Shown: in pieces, positions 13,661 to 26,189 of the stretch
Layout of the letters: every line of letters begins with the position of its first letter
Position numbering within the stretch: the stretch's first letter is position 1
Assembly: GCA_013396995.1 (NCBI GenBank)
Contig: VWZP01008288.1
Location: forward strand, 376,857 to 440,856
Reading direction: 5' to 3'
DNA: 64,000 bases
Source of the DNA: Dicaeum eximium
Taxonomy: Eukaryota > Chordata > Aves > Passeriformes > Dicaeidae
Translations under genes and position numbers: made by a program
The notes under the pieces: model-generated
The model's input: the letters and a program-made list of their open reading frames with translations, nothing else
Databases searched by the model: none
Told to the model about the DNA's origin: nothing

Positions 13661-14172
13661 CACCGACCTAAACTGATTATTTGCTTTGGGACTGCTCTTT
13701 GTTGCTTTTACTTTGGTTTTAAATTGTCCAGCAGCAGATGTAGCAGAAAGCACTTCATTTACATGTTTAAAGCTCAGCAACAAAAATATGCGAATCGCTA
13801 CATTATCTCAACGCTAGTTGTAATTTGCTCCCTCCCCACCTCTGTCACATAGGAAATGCCACCAAGAATGCAGGAGAAGAGTACAGCAATGATCAGGGCA
13901 GGTGTGACAGCCTTTCTGTCCCACACCATACCATGCACACAAAGAAACAAAACAGTAGAAGGAAACATGCCTCATCCACCCTCATAAGACTTTTAAGTGG
14001 TACATTTACCTACATTTAAAAATATATTTTGTGCTTCAGCACAAAAACTAGAACTCATCCTTAGCTTGAAAGAAGATTTGATAAAGAACAGACAGACAGA
14101 ACCCAAGAACTGTTGAAATATCTTTTGGAGACAATAATATAACTGAGAGGCTAGTAATACAAAATTGGCACC

Positions 14173-14196
14173 TGAAACATGCAGGTGCATGTTTCA
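14173..14196. repeat. 11-bp inverted repeat with 2-nt centre
   Basis: TGAAACATGCA and TGCATGTTTCA are exact reverse complements around GG. It lies in unique intronic DNA with no surrounding element that I recognise. Confidence 0.92.
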
Positions 14197-17100
14197 CAAA
14201 CAGGGTCCTGATCTAGTCCCTAACATACAGAGAACTAAACACCCAGTGTGCTTGTGTGTTTGTCACACACAGCACAGCTGTACCAAAAATAACCACAACG
14301 GTGCCCTAATGGCCTACCCCACCACAATTCAAGCAACTTCAGCTGCTGCTGGTTCTGTTGACTGCATCAGCACCATGCTAGCAAAGTTATCCATTGTGCT
14401 TACACATACGGACCATGCTTTCTGAGACAAGTGTGTTAAAATGTTACACTTTTAGTAAGTACTTTGTAACTGCCAGAATGGTTTAGCAACAAAATTCAAG
14501 AGAAACCAGGCAAGCCCGCAAATGTACATTTAGTCTCCTCAAAATGTCAGCAGAACATCAGCAATATAACAGCGAAAGTCAACCGAGTTTTCATACAAAG
14601 ACATTTTCACAGAGCAGCACAAAATGATGTGAAATTAAATCCTGATGAACTTTTTATTGAGAGGAAAAAAAGCCATAACTATTACAAACAAAACTAGGTT
14701 GTTAAGATTACGTACTGCACCTGAGGAATTCCATCACTGGTGGAATAAACGCTGTGCTCTTAAAAAGTATAAGTAAGTTAATTGTACGGACTTTACATCA
14801 CAAGCTGGCCCTAGAGATCATATGGCAGAGGAGTAAACACATGCAGTCACACCCTAACAAGTAAAACATTGTAAGTTTACACTCCTAGCTGCCAACAAAC
14901 ACTAAGAATTGTGTCATTTGCTGTCTGCTGGGATTCCTTTTTACCTTTTTTTTTTAAAGTAGTTTCTTGCTGGTTCCAGCCCAAATGTGCCAGAGTTAAA
15001 GACTCATTATTGCTGATGCAAGAAAAAAATGTAGTAAGAGAATACATGGAGAAGCAGTGAGATCATAAATTAGATCCATAGAAGTATAAATTAAAAAGGA
15101 AGCTTTTAACATAATTGCATCAGATTTCAAGAAAATTAATTTGTAGCACTGAAAAGGAAAGAGACTGCTTTAAGTCTAATTGCACCCTCCCCATTACATT
15201 ATGGGTTTAGTTACTGTACCAGGCATGATATAATGGAAGCAACTACGCACATGTATAAATGCAGAAGCAAAATGCATAATCCAATGAAGTATAAAGCACA
15301 GCAGTTTCTCTGAAAAAGTAAAAATGCAATAGAGAAGAACGATAACTAAGAGGGGCTGTTCCCTAATATCAGATGGTAAAAACTAAGTTTTTTTAAGAGA
15401 AGAAAAAAGTATGGAATTACCTTCTGTAGTACTAAACAAGCAAACAGCAGAAAGGAATAATTGTCTGGATGTTACACCATGTACATGCCATTAATTTTGG
15501 CGTCCAGCAACAGAGGCTATAAACATCAGATGGACATAGTGCTAGAGTTTCTATGGATATGGGAACAATCAATCAGCCTACTTCAACTAAGTTTCCAAGC
15601 TCATACCATAAGTCACCATCTTAATATCAAGTGAAATTGAAATTTTTGTAACAAATTTCAAACAAGTCTTTATTTTTTACCACTGTTTAGGAATAACAAA
15701 TCAAAACAGTACATAAAAAAAGCGCTACATTTTAAGCTTATTCAGATGAAATATTTTTTAAAATTTTACTTCAGAGTTTCATTTTGTCCTAGAATTATTT
15801 TTCTTGTGTTGTAAAGTTATCTTAACTCTTTAAACATTTTTGCCAATAATTTTCTGATTAATGATAAAAATCAAAGCTTCAACATTATTTAATATTCATA
15901 TGCATGGCCAGTAACAGCTCTTCATACATAAACAGCAAAAGAAAATACATGTACAAATGTAAATGCAAGATACAAACAGTCACCTGGAAACATTTTTTAC
16001 TAATTCAGATTGTAAACAAATATTACATACAAACAAGGTTTAATATTCTACTCTATATTACAAGGATGGAAGAAAGCAAAGAAATGATTCAACCTTGTAG
16101 GGAGAAAAATGTTAATCAATAAAATTGTCAGTCTGTTTATACAAACAGAGGTTCAGAGAGCTGGAAATGCCCGTGGCTTATAACATAAATGTATTTAATC
16201 ATGGATACATAATCCCTTCAGCATCACCATATAGCAGCTTCAATATATATAAAGAAGCCTGCCTTAATATTACTCTACAATAAATGAAGCTAAATATCAT
16301 TGATTACAATAAAAACAAAAAAGCAATTGCTATCTTACTAATTTAAGACTGTTAAACTTTGGGTATGTCTGTAAAACAGACACCACCATTCCATTACCAT
16401 TACCAGTGTATTTTTCTCATCAGCATACTGGTTTACCCCAGGTATTTCTGACCATGCTAAACTCTACATAACATTGGAAATACATGCAGTTGTTCTTTGA
16501 AATTATACAGAAGCAATGGGCTACTTTAGAAAGGTTATGAAACAGTGCTGCATCACATGATTAAATTTTAGTCAGATGGGTCTGCAGGTTTAGTTTATGT
16601 TTATATATATGCAAACACACACATGTACGAACAAAAAAACCCAACAAAACAGAACAATATGGAAAACCCACTCATTAAAATCATCATTGAATTTGCTACC
16701 ATATTATTCATATATCTTCTGCTACTGATAATAGCTAGGAAACGTATTAGTGGATTTTTGTCCTATTATTGTTAACAGTAAATCAGAAGCATAAAGATCA
16801 CTGGGAAAATCAAAGAGCTACCAGACCTGTACCTCTAGAAAAAACATGCTATGTTCTCTTTGAAAAATTTTTTAGGGTATTCAAATCTCTTCAGTCATAT
16901 TCTAATTTCTCTACATCATCACAAATGCATATAAGAAAGAAACACATATCAAGATAAATCCAAAAAGTCTACTGTATTCAAAAGAAAAGGTGTTTGCTAT
17001 TGCACTGGGCCTACAGAGAACACCAAGAACGCCTCCCTCGAGCAGCACCACTGAAGTGGATAAAAGTGAACGAACAAGAAACACTGGTTTTGTCTGGACA

Positions 17101-17515
17101 TAGAAGAGTTACTCAGGGATACCACAAATTTGGGAAGAGTTAATTATGTTTGATAGATCATGAGGAACGGCACAACTGCAGAACACAGCAAAGACTAAGA
17201 ATAATCCCGCTCTTCAAACAGGCAAAGCTGCACAGAGAGAATCATTGGCATTGACTGCAGGCATTCCTTGTACAAACTTCCCTGGCTTGGCCTCCTGACG
17301 GGACCAATAGCACCACAGAAGCCACAGGAAGCTGAGAAATAAAAGATGCAGCTAATAGAGAAAAAGCCAATGTTTTGATCAGCCTGGCACAGAGTGTGGT
17401 GCTCAGAAACACGCTGGAAGCCATGAATTGAGAACACATCAAAACAAACCTGCAAGCAGGTCAAAGCCTCCTTTGCCTCACAAGCAACCCTCAGCTGCAT
17501 TTCACATGCCTGCTC

Positions 17516-17960
17516 CTAGCATATGCTTTTTCCATTAAATGTTACTGCCAGAACCAAACATGCAATGAACTCATCCACTTTGTCCACAAAAGCACATGTA
17601 GGAGAAGAAACATTCAAATTAATTTCTACTGCAATTTTTAATGATGACAGTGATACGAAATCCGCAGAGCTGACTGGAATATCAGACAGTTTAACTGGGC
17701 AGCTGAAGAGACTGACAGAATTCTGCCTGAAGGTCAAATCAATATCAAAAACAGGCCTCCAAGAACATTTACCATCAGATGTGCAAAAGCCTAGTTTGGG
17801 AGAAGAGTTTAAAGGAGTGGAAGAGGTGTTAAAGTTGAGAAGGAGTCTCATACTGCGTAAATGGCTTTTATTCAGTGGCGCAGTAAACGGAGAATTCTCC
17901 CTTAGTGCGAGGCAGAGTAAACAGGAGAGGATTAGCACCAGGGCTCAGACCTCTACCTGA
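17516..17960. other. Overlapping open frames on both strands, product unrecognised
   Basis: A plus-strand frame opens at a true ATG (17523) directly after an in-frame TAG and stops at TGA (17958-17960), giving 145 codons. The opposite strand is open over 17938-17516, but its first codon is GTG and the nearest in-frame ATG is internal. Neither translation resembles a protein I know. No signal peptide, transmembrane helix or cysteine pattern stands out in the plus-strand product. By rough estimate an open frame of this length is expected once or twice by chance in 64 kb. Adjacent CpG-rich DNA is the only reason to keep it on record. Confidence 0.25.
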
Positions 17961-18230
17961 AGGCAGTGCCAGGGAAGGCGGCCGGCCGCCCACACGGCTG
18001 CTGCAGGCAGCTGGCACCACGGCTTCGCACGGAGCACAGGGAAAGCTGGCACGGCTGCTCGCTCACTTGTAGCCCAAACAATCCTGAGCTGGACTCCGGC
18101 AGCATCCTGCTCCTCAGCGGCGTCTCAGCAAGCCAAAGCAGCTTTGGCCACCTGCCCACTATCGGTTTCTCCGCAACAGAAATCACTCCTGTTGCTCGCT
18201 CAGAAGTCAAACACTGCAGATAAACACAAG
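17960..18230. other. CpG cluster of unknown origin
   Basis: Between the GCGGCCGGCCGCCC motif near 17979 and GCTCGCTCAG near 18200 I count about 15 CpGs, against a strongly CpG-depleted background. The preceding 300 bp also carries scattered CpGs. It matches no CR1 or LTR sequence I recognise. Possible explanations are an intronic enhancer or promoter, or a young insertion not yet depleted by methylation. Confidence 0.4.
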
Positions 18231-21200
18231 CACACACCTACCACTTCTCTCTCTGATCAGCTTTTTATGGTGGGCTTGAAAATATATGCAAAGGTAATTT
18301 TCGTACCATCTGCAGCCTTCATTCTAATGGTGAAAAATGTTTTCAAGATACATTTCTGACAAATGTGTAGTATGTAGCTTCATACTGCAAAGATCTTTCC
18401 ACACAGAGCAAAGGGACATAATTGTGCAATGGAATTCTAAAAATCTTCACATCAGACACTTAGCACAGAGATGATTCTTTTCACAGACACCAAATAGATA
18501 CATTCACTACGTGGATGTGGTATTTGTGCATTCACCATGTCAGTTCTAATACATAAGAGTATCCTACCCCTCCCAAAGTCTTACATCTAAAATATAATTC
18601 AATTAGCCAGAATCAGTAGCAATATCAACCAAAAAGACTGATAAAAACAATGATATAATAGTAATTTCAGTACAGATGCTTAGTTTCAAACTAGTATTAA
18701 GTGACTATTTTGATCAAGACATATTAAAAACAAGCAGAAAAATGTAAGTCACTACTTAGCCCCTCTTACTATAACACCATCACTCATCGTTTAGTGCATA
18801 AAACAGTGCTACAGCTGTCTGCAGAACTCATTAAAAGAACAAGACACAACCATCTCCAAATAATATCTGTTATGATTTACCACCCTAGATGATATCAGTA
18901 ATTGATTTTTTTTAACGTCCTGTATTTTCTAACATTAGTGTATTGCTGCTGTTGCATTAAACACTGGACTGGACAATGGTTCAAACAGTATATGTTAACT
19001 GATACTATTTTTCTGGAAGGATTTTTCCTAACAAAATAAGGTACAGAGAACAAGTAAAGGATAACAAGAAGTAATGTACAATCAAGATCAAGAGAGCAGT
19101 AAAGAAACATTGGCCATAAAAAGTTTCAAGAAACTGAAGACAAAATTTCTGCCAAGTTTTCATATCATCTACAACTTGAAATGAGAAAAGCTCCAAATTA
19201 ACATGAGTAAAGTTAATCTAATTTTCTAAACAATACATTAGTTTTTAATCTGAATTTAACAATTCTTACACTGACCTGTATAAGATTTCACTAAGTCTAC
19301 TTTAATTGACCACAGCCTCATACATAACATGGAACTCTATAAAATAATACTCAACTCAAATGTTGTGTGCCTAAATTTGAGTACTATTTAATTAGGCAAA
19401 TGAACAGAGATTCTAATAAATGATCTTATTTTAAAAAAGCTGAAATAATCTTTGTACAAGGTAAAAAAAATACTTATGCTGGTACCATGAAAGCCTTCTC
19501 CACCTCAAAGTACATTTATTTCAGAAGTCTCCTCTTATTCTACTTTGCTTGCTTACACATTTTTTGTAGATGTGGGGCGCTTACTTTAAGTAATGGAAGA
19601 TGCTAAGGAATGGCAATGGTCCTTTTACCACCACCACCTTTAGACTCTCATTTAGGTAACTTTGCAGTCACCACAAATTATTATCTACTGCTGGTCCACA
19701 AACTCAAGCACCCATTTAGTAAATGCTTTAACAAATTATTGTCACTAAGTCTTGAGTCTATGAACCTTTCAGATGCTCATTGAGTACTAACAGCTACTAT
19801 ATAGCTTTTGAACTACACTGGTTTATTTTAAAGACAGCATTATGCAAATCCTAAACGGAGCTACCAGCTAACAAAGTAATGCTCAGCATGAAGGTGACTT
19901 AATCCCACCACTTAAGGAAAGCGAAACTGTGATAGTTTGAAAAAGCTTGTCTAACTTCTTGAATCAAGCACCATTTCAAAGCACCACTTCCAACCAACAT
20001 GAAAAATTTCGTGATCAGTGATTAAGTATCTTGTTGAACTACTTCAGACAAAAGATAAGAAATTGGTCTTTAAAAATAAGCAGAACTGAATATATTGTTT
20101 TCAATCTATGAGTTTCTTTTAGCTAAGAACCTCCAAAAACATACAAGTTACAGGAACCCTAAAAACAAACCAAACTAAACTAAAAAAGATGAAGTTTTTT
20201 TGGTTCTTCCCACACCCATTGCTAACTAGCAGTCCTGCACATCTCTACCAGTTCCTACTAACACAGCAGGACTCCAGATTTCATCAGTGCCAGATCAATG
20301 AAGAAGAAGAAGAAACAGAGAAAGCACCAGAATACGTTCAAGCCATGACCTGTAACCCTTGGTGGTCTTTTAGCTTTGTGACCAAGATTTCTGATGGAAG
20401 GACTCACAGCCCATGGGAAGGGATGCTTCTTTCTCACTGCAGTTAACAGACTGACCAGAAGCTGCCACATGACTGGGAGCATATTAAGAGTTTTTCTCCA
20501 GATAAAAACTTTTGTCAAAAGACCTCCTCCATCACGCCTGTAAACTGGAGGCAAATGCAAATGCTGCATGCCAAATAGGTAGAGTTTGAGAGGAATTCAC
20601 AGGCTGCCTGGCAAGAAGAGAATAGGGGCAAGTAGGAGGAGAGGCACTACTGTCCAGGCCTCCATCCCAATGGCCTCTACTCACCCAAAGAACGGCCGAG
20701 GCTGCTCCTCCCTCAAGGAGACCATCTGGGCATCAGCAGCAGTGGGAAAAGTCCCACTGTGCAACCAGCAAAGTGGGGAGAGCACCTACAAACAAAATGG
20801 AACAGAATGTAAAACTGAATTTAAGGAAGATGAGACAGGTAAAGCTCACTGGATTCTAAATTCTAAGGAAATATATTTGAAATTTGAAAGGAAATCAAAT
20901 CATATCTCCCAAGCTTAGCAACTGTTGTCTAGTGTGTTTTTAATAAAATGGAAGATTTTATCCCAAAGAAATTCCTGGAAACATTCTGACTATAAACACC
21001 TATATGAGAAATTCAGTTTACATACAAACTAACTTGATGAACAGCAAAAACAAGCTAATTAGAAGAAACTATGAGAAACCTGCACCCTGTAAGTTAAATC
21101 AGTATTCCATGTACTAACATTTCCACACACGTCAATCTACAGCAAAACAATGATGTCTTTGTAATTACTTATTGTCATCTAGGGCAAAACCAAAATAAAA

Positions 21201-22915
21201 GCACACATGCTCTATCTGAAAAAAGCTGAGACTTAGGGAAATCCAAGTGGTATTTGTTTATATAAATACTTCCCCTCCCCAGTTTCCAAATTCTTATTAC
21301 ATCAGAAGAAAATTATAGAGGATTACACTGCACCACGAAGTGACACCCATTACAGCATAGCATCCCAGTCTGGGCCTTGAGATCTATCAATATTAATAAA
21401 AAACTCATGAAATTGCCCATCTAAGCTCTATGACAAGGAACTTATGAGTTTGTTTATAACATTTGGTTTAAACACAAAAAATAACAAACCCAACTACTAA
21501 TCTTTTTTGTCTATGCTAGAATGTAAGCCTTCAATGGATCTATTACCTATAACTACTGGTAATTAAACAAGTATACAAAGAGAATATTTTCTTCCATGTA
21601 AGAGACAGCTGCCTAACAACATCTTAATTAAACTGCAAATCCTGTATTGAAAAAATATTAGATAAAAACATCCTGATCACCTTTGACAATCAACCTCACC
21701 GTAAATGTTTAAAATAATTAATCATGTTGAAGACAGATGAGTTATTTGTTTAAAGGCTATAGTCATACATCCAATAAGGTCTCACATTTATAGAGCTATT
21801 TAGAACTAACACAAAGGCATTTTTTGCATGAATAGCTTCCTGCAATTCCAGAATCCCTGGAATGCAAATTCAGTTATGAAACCAATTAATCATTTAAATT
21901 ACTTAATTATCTCTCAGATCCAACAAACAGGCAATTGTAAAATAAAAGAGAAACAGGAGGCAGAATGAAGGCATTTGTAACAATGCCTCACCTATTCCAG
22001 AAAAACAACTGCCCTCTGAAAGCAGCAATTTCCCCTGCCAGGCAGGAGCCCTGGTACATCTGCAAGCAGCTGGGCTTGCAGCACTCTGGCTGGAGTGTTT
22101 CTCAAGTGCCTGGGTATACTTCATTTGAGATCTGCACATATTGTCACCAGAAAAGGTGAATGTGAAACAGATTGTCAAGTGCAACAAGCACCTTGGATTC
22201 AGCCCTCACTCCAAAAGGCTCATTTCAACCTTTCTGGAGCAGCAGGTTCATCTGTCTCTCCTACCCTGAAGTAGCCTGAGCAATAGTCTGAGTAATTTTA
22301 CTTTTTATATAAAAATATATATTACTTCTGAGCAAAAGTTAGGTTTTCTTCACTGCAATTTATCAAGTTTATTTTGACTTAGCACTGACCCCTGTTAAAT
22401 ATTTTTTCCCCAATTTACTTGATGCTTGCTAATTTCCTCTTATTTTGTCTACTTGCTGCATTAATCCTGCACTTTCATCTGTAGAGGTTTGCCCCAGTAT
22501 AACACTGGGAACAGTGGTAAATATGTTCTTCATGTTCTCAAGACCAATGCAGCACTTTATACACTTGCCTATTACAGACCCAACCTTTTCTTCAGGTCTG
22601 GATAGTCCACAGTAGTTACTTTCTTTTGCAAATGGACTCCACTCACTTTTTGGAAATGTCAAGGTAAAAGATTTTTAATATAACTTGGGGTTTTTTTGTT
22701 TTGTTTTTTAAAGCAGCATTGGCCTATTCATTCCAAAACCAAGTTCTAAAATAGCCTGTTTATATAGCTTGCCACCCAGTCATCAGGTCTGCAAGCCCAT
22801 TCAACACACTGCCCTTGAACTCTCAATTTCAAACACACTTCAGATGCACATGTCTGGTTTTCTTTGAAACCAAACCACAAGTGCCATAGATATTGCTCAA
22901 ATTTTTAAAATAAAA

Positions 22916-22942
22916 AGTCTTTCAACATTATGTTGAAAGACT
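22916..22942. repeat. Perfect 27-bp palindrome
   Basis: AGTCTTTCAACAT is followed by one T and then its exact reverse complement ATGTTGAAAGACT. Pairing stops at 22915/22943 (A opposite A). No known element surrounds it. It could form a 12-13-bp hairpin or cruciform, or be a symmetric protein-binding site. Confidence 0.95.
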
Positions 22943-23446
22943 ATATAGAGGGGAAAAAAAACCCCACAAAACAACAAAATAAGGTAGCATTAAAGGTCTC
23001 TGGTTTAGATTACATTTAATCATTAGAAATTGTAACTAACTCTTTTTATAATTTCCCATTGAAATTGTACTTTGGTTGCTTTTGCTGGCCAACTTAGCCC
23101 TTTAACCCAGAACTCATTGTATTTCAGCACCAGTATTTTCTATTAAGGAGAATTTCAGCAATGTCAGCTTGTATTTCTTCAAGGAAATGAGAGAAGAGAA
23201 GCAATACTGGTGTTTCTTGCCAGTGCTAAAAGCAAGTTAATCCTTTTTTATTTGAATTTCTCAAGCTTATGCAATCTGCTAGCACCTCTACCTTAGAGGT
23301 TTCTAACTGGTTGCCAATTCCAGTCAAATCAGAACAGAGTTTGAAATACAGGAAAATACACTCTTAAAAATAAGGATAAGGAAGAATAAAGCAAGTCTCA
23401 CGTTATTGCCATTATTTAGTAACCTGAGAGACAGAAAAGTAGAAAA

Positions 23447-23580
23447 GGTGGTTTCTTTGTTGTTTGGTTTGGGTTGGTTTTTTGGAGGGATGGGGTGGGT
23501 GGGGGGTTTGGAAGATTTTTTTGTTTGTTCGTTGACAGTTTTGTTTTTCTTTTTTTTTGTTTGTTTTTGTGGGTTTTTTT
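23447..23580 (+). repeat. G/T-rich low-complexity tract
   Basis: The plus strand is almost only G and T from GGTGGTTTCTTTG through the T-runs ending near 23580. The long frames on both strands (one rich in F and G, the other in K, N and P) are composition artefacts. In the CRIM1 transcript this tract would be A/C-rich. Confidence 0.9.
23487..23506 (+). other. Canonical G-quadruplex motif
   Basis: Four G-runs of 3, 4, 3 and 6 are separated by loops of 2, 1 and 1 bases. Very short loops predict a stable parallel quadruplex. It is on the plus strand, which is the template strand for CRIM1. Confidence 0.85.
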
Positions 23581-26189
23581 ATTCAATGCTCTTTTGCCTT
23601 TTAGAATAGTTGGCAATCACCATATGTTTAGCTGTTAGTTACATATCATGCATCTTTCTTTGCCTAGTACAGGTGCCATGGAAAATGCAAAAAGAGGCAG
23701 AAAAACATAAAACACAGCACAAGCTTTTCTAACAATGACAAGGAGCTTTGTATCACCTAGACATGCTCAACCTGAGGCATCCAGCTGAAGTATCTGATCT
23801 ATGAACACAATTTCCTCATCCTGACATAGTGCTACGGACAAGTCTGGATATCTGCAAAGGCATTTCAGACCTTTGGAGACCTGTATCATCTTTCCCTGTT
23901 AACCACAGTGCAACATATCCAAACTTCTGACACACTAAAAAAAAAAGTGCAGAATGTATCAGAATTACACCTACTAAAAACTGTCCTAATACAAACAGCC
24001 CAGTAAAATCGTCAACTCTTTAAAAAGAACAGATGTACCACTATGTATATATAGGTTTTCTGGGCTTTTCTTTGAATAGAGACATGGTAAAATAGATTAT
24101 GATGCAAGGACAAAGCACTCTAGGAAAGGAACAGTTTCATCAGTTGTTCATATTTTAGTATTATGATTAATTTTTACACTAAACTTATGTTTATATGGTA
24201 AATAACCATACCAATGCTGCAGTGCTGCTGGACACCATAGTCTCCCATGAAAGAGACTGTTTTAAGTAAACTAGAAGTAGCAAGAAAAGATATAATGATA
24301 TTTTTTATTTATGAACTTTCTTTGTGCCATGTACAGAAGTGTATGGGAGAAGTTAAGAGCTGCAGTGCAGAACAGACATTGCAGGAGGGGTCAGAAAAGG
24401 CTGATCTGGACAGACAACTGGGAGAGGGCTGAGAGAGCTGTTCAGCCACCAGAGGAGAGAAACTCCACGCTGGAAGCGCTCACCATAGTCACAGGTAGTT
24501 CAACTGCTGCAACTGCTAGTCAGAGGGACAGCTTCAAACTCTTTATGGCTCTTCTACAGGGCTGCTTTTTGAAGGCCTTTTACTTCAAGCACAGAAGTAA
24601 GTTCAAGTGCCCCCACTAAGTGAAGTTTTGTCAACCTCCAAATACTGTAATGCAGACTACAGGCAGATCACTTCAGAACATCCTTTAAGGTTATACTGCA
24701 AGCAGCAAATGAAAAAAGTGAGGCAGTACAACTTGCTTTTCACATCTTCCTCAGTGAGGCTTTAGAAATCGAAGTTCAGAAACAAGGTGTCTAAGGCACT
24801 TCTCACACAATAAAACATTATTTTTATCCTGCTGAAATTCTCTTACTGGAACAAGTCAGCATGACATGAAAAGCAGTTTGAAAAATAGAAATACTGTAGT
24901 TTTACAATACTGTCTTAGCTTTAAATTAGCTCCATTAATAAAATGATTAGGCACTTAATGGGGAAGTAGAGAACAGTCTAAAAAACTCTACAGTATCTTT
25001 CATCTTTTTGAATTTAAAGTAGCTATCACTATAATAACAGAAAATTAAGGTTTAGTCTACAGCTCAAGACAGGACTTTGACCCTGTTAAAATGCTAAACC
25101 CTGTAGCACTTTCGGTGAACCAGAAAAACACCAAAAGATTGCTGAGGCAAAGTAGGACACTCGTGAAAAGCAGCAGGGAGAGAGGTACAAAGCCCCAAAA
25201 GCGAAACAACAAAAAAGCTCTTGCTGTTACTCCATATTTACTTGCAACAAATTTTCTTGGAAAAATTAATTTTGGATGTCAACATTTGTTGGACTTTTTC
25301 CTCCCCTGAAAGATATATGCAAAGAAAATGTTTCAAACTTTTTTCTTAAAGACTGGATTTCTCATGACCTCATGGTTACTTCTTCTACAGTTCTGAAACA
25401 AGAAAAGAATGTCTCAATTGAACTATGAAATTAAAATCTGGATGTTGTATACGAGGTGAGACACACTACCAAGAGTCAATTTTCTTCCAAATCTGAAAGG
25501 TAACAGTATGAAAATCAAGTCACACTCTAAAGAATAATAATTACATGTTTCTCATCCAAGGTTTTAGGGCAGGAGATTGCAATAACCTTTTGAAAAATAC
25601 ATGAAAGCTATTTGGAAAATGGTCATTTTCTTGCAATATTTTGGCATAGTAACACAACTATTAAAGCAATAATTTATTGCAGAATGCAGCTTTAATATTT
25701 TTACATAATACAACCCTTGCAGTTTGAAGATACTAAGATGGAAGCATACTAAGAACACGAAAGAATATATTCAAATATTTAGCTCATGATTATCACAATT
25801 TCTGAATTGGATGTTATTTCTACTACTCTACAATTGTTTCAAAGAAGAAAAACCCTTAAGGCTTTATTTTAAAAGTTGCACTGACAACAATGATTAGTCT
25901 CTATGTCCAAAGGAAAGAACAGTATGATACAGCCAGTGTCTTCCTGCCTTACATGCCTAACCTAGAAAATTTTCCCTGCAGTAAACACTGCATTTTTTTC
26001 AGCCAAGCAATAGATATATATCTCATCCTCTTCCCTGAAGATCTATGCTGAAGTTCACAGTTGTGTGGAAGAGAGCATAAAAGCCCTTGCAAGCAGTCTT
26101 TCTTTTAAATAATTTTTTTTTCTTCCATCGAACAAAGTCAGTTGTATTATTTTATTTAAATCAGGAAGACAGAAATACAAAAGGTCCAA

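Larger units (their letters stand above)
12336..17515. other. Unique AT-rich intronic DNA
   Basis: Only the pyrimidine-rich segment (13028-13205), an (AAAC)5 run and a short palindrome (14173-14196) stand out. No gene or recognised transposon was seen. Confidence 0.6.
18231..26189. other. Mostly unique intronic DNA
   Basis: It contains the palindrome at 22916-22942 and the G/T tract at 23447-23580. GC-richer patches near 20580-20780 (with a CAGTGGGA/TCCCACTG inverted repeat at 20740-20759) and 24340-24500 match nothing I know. No coding segment is supported. Confidence 0.55.

Noticed and set aside
23406..23616. Opposed frames rich in F/G and K/N/P
   Set aside because: They are pure composition artefacts of the G/T-rich tract.
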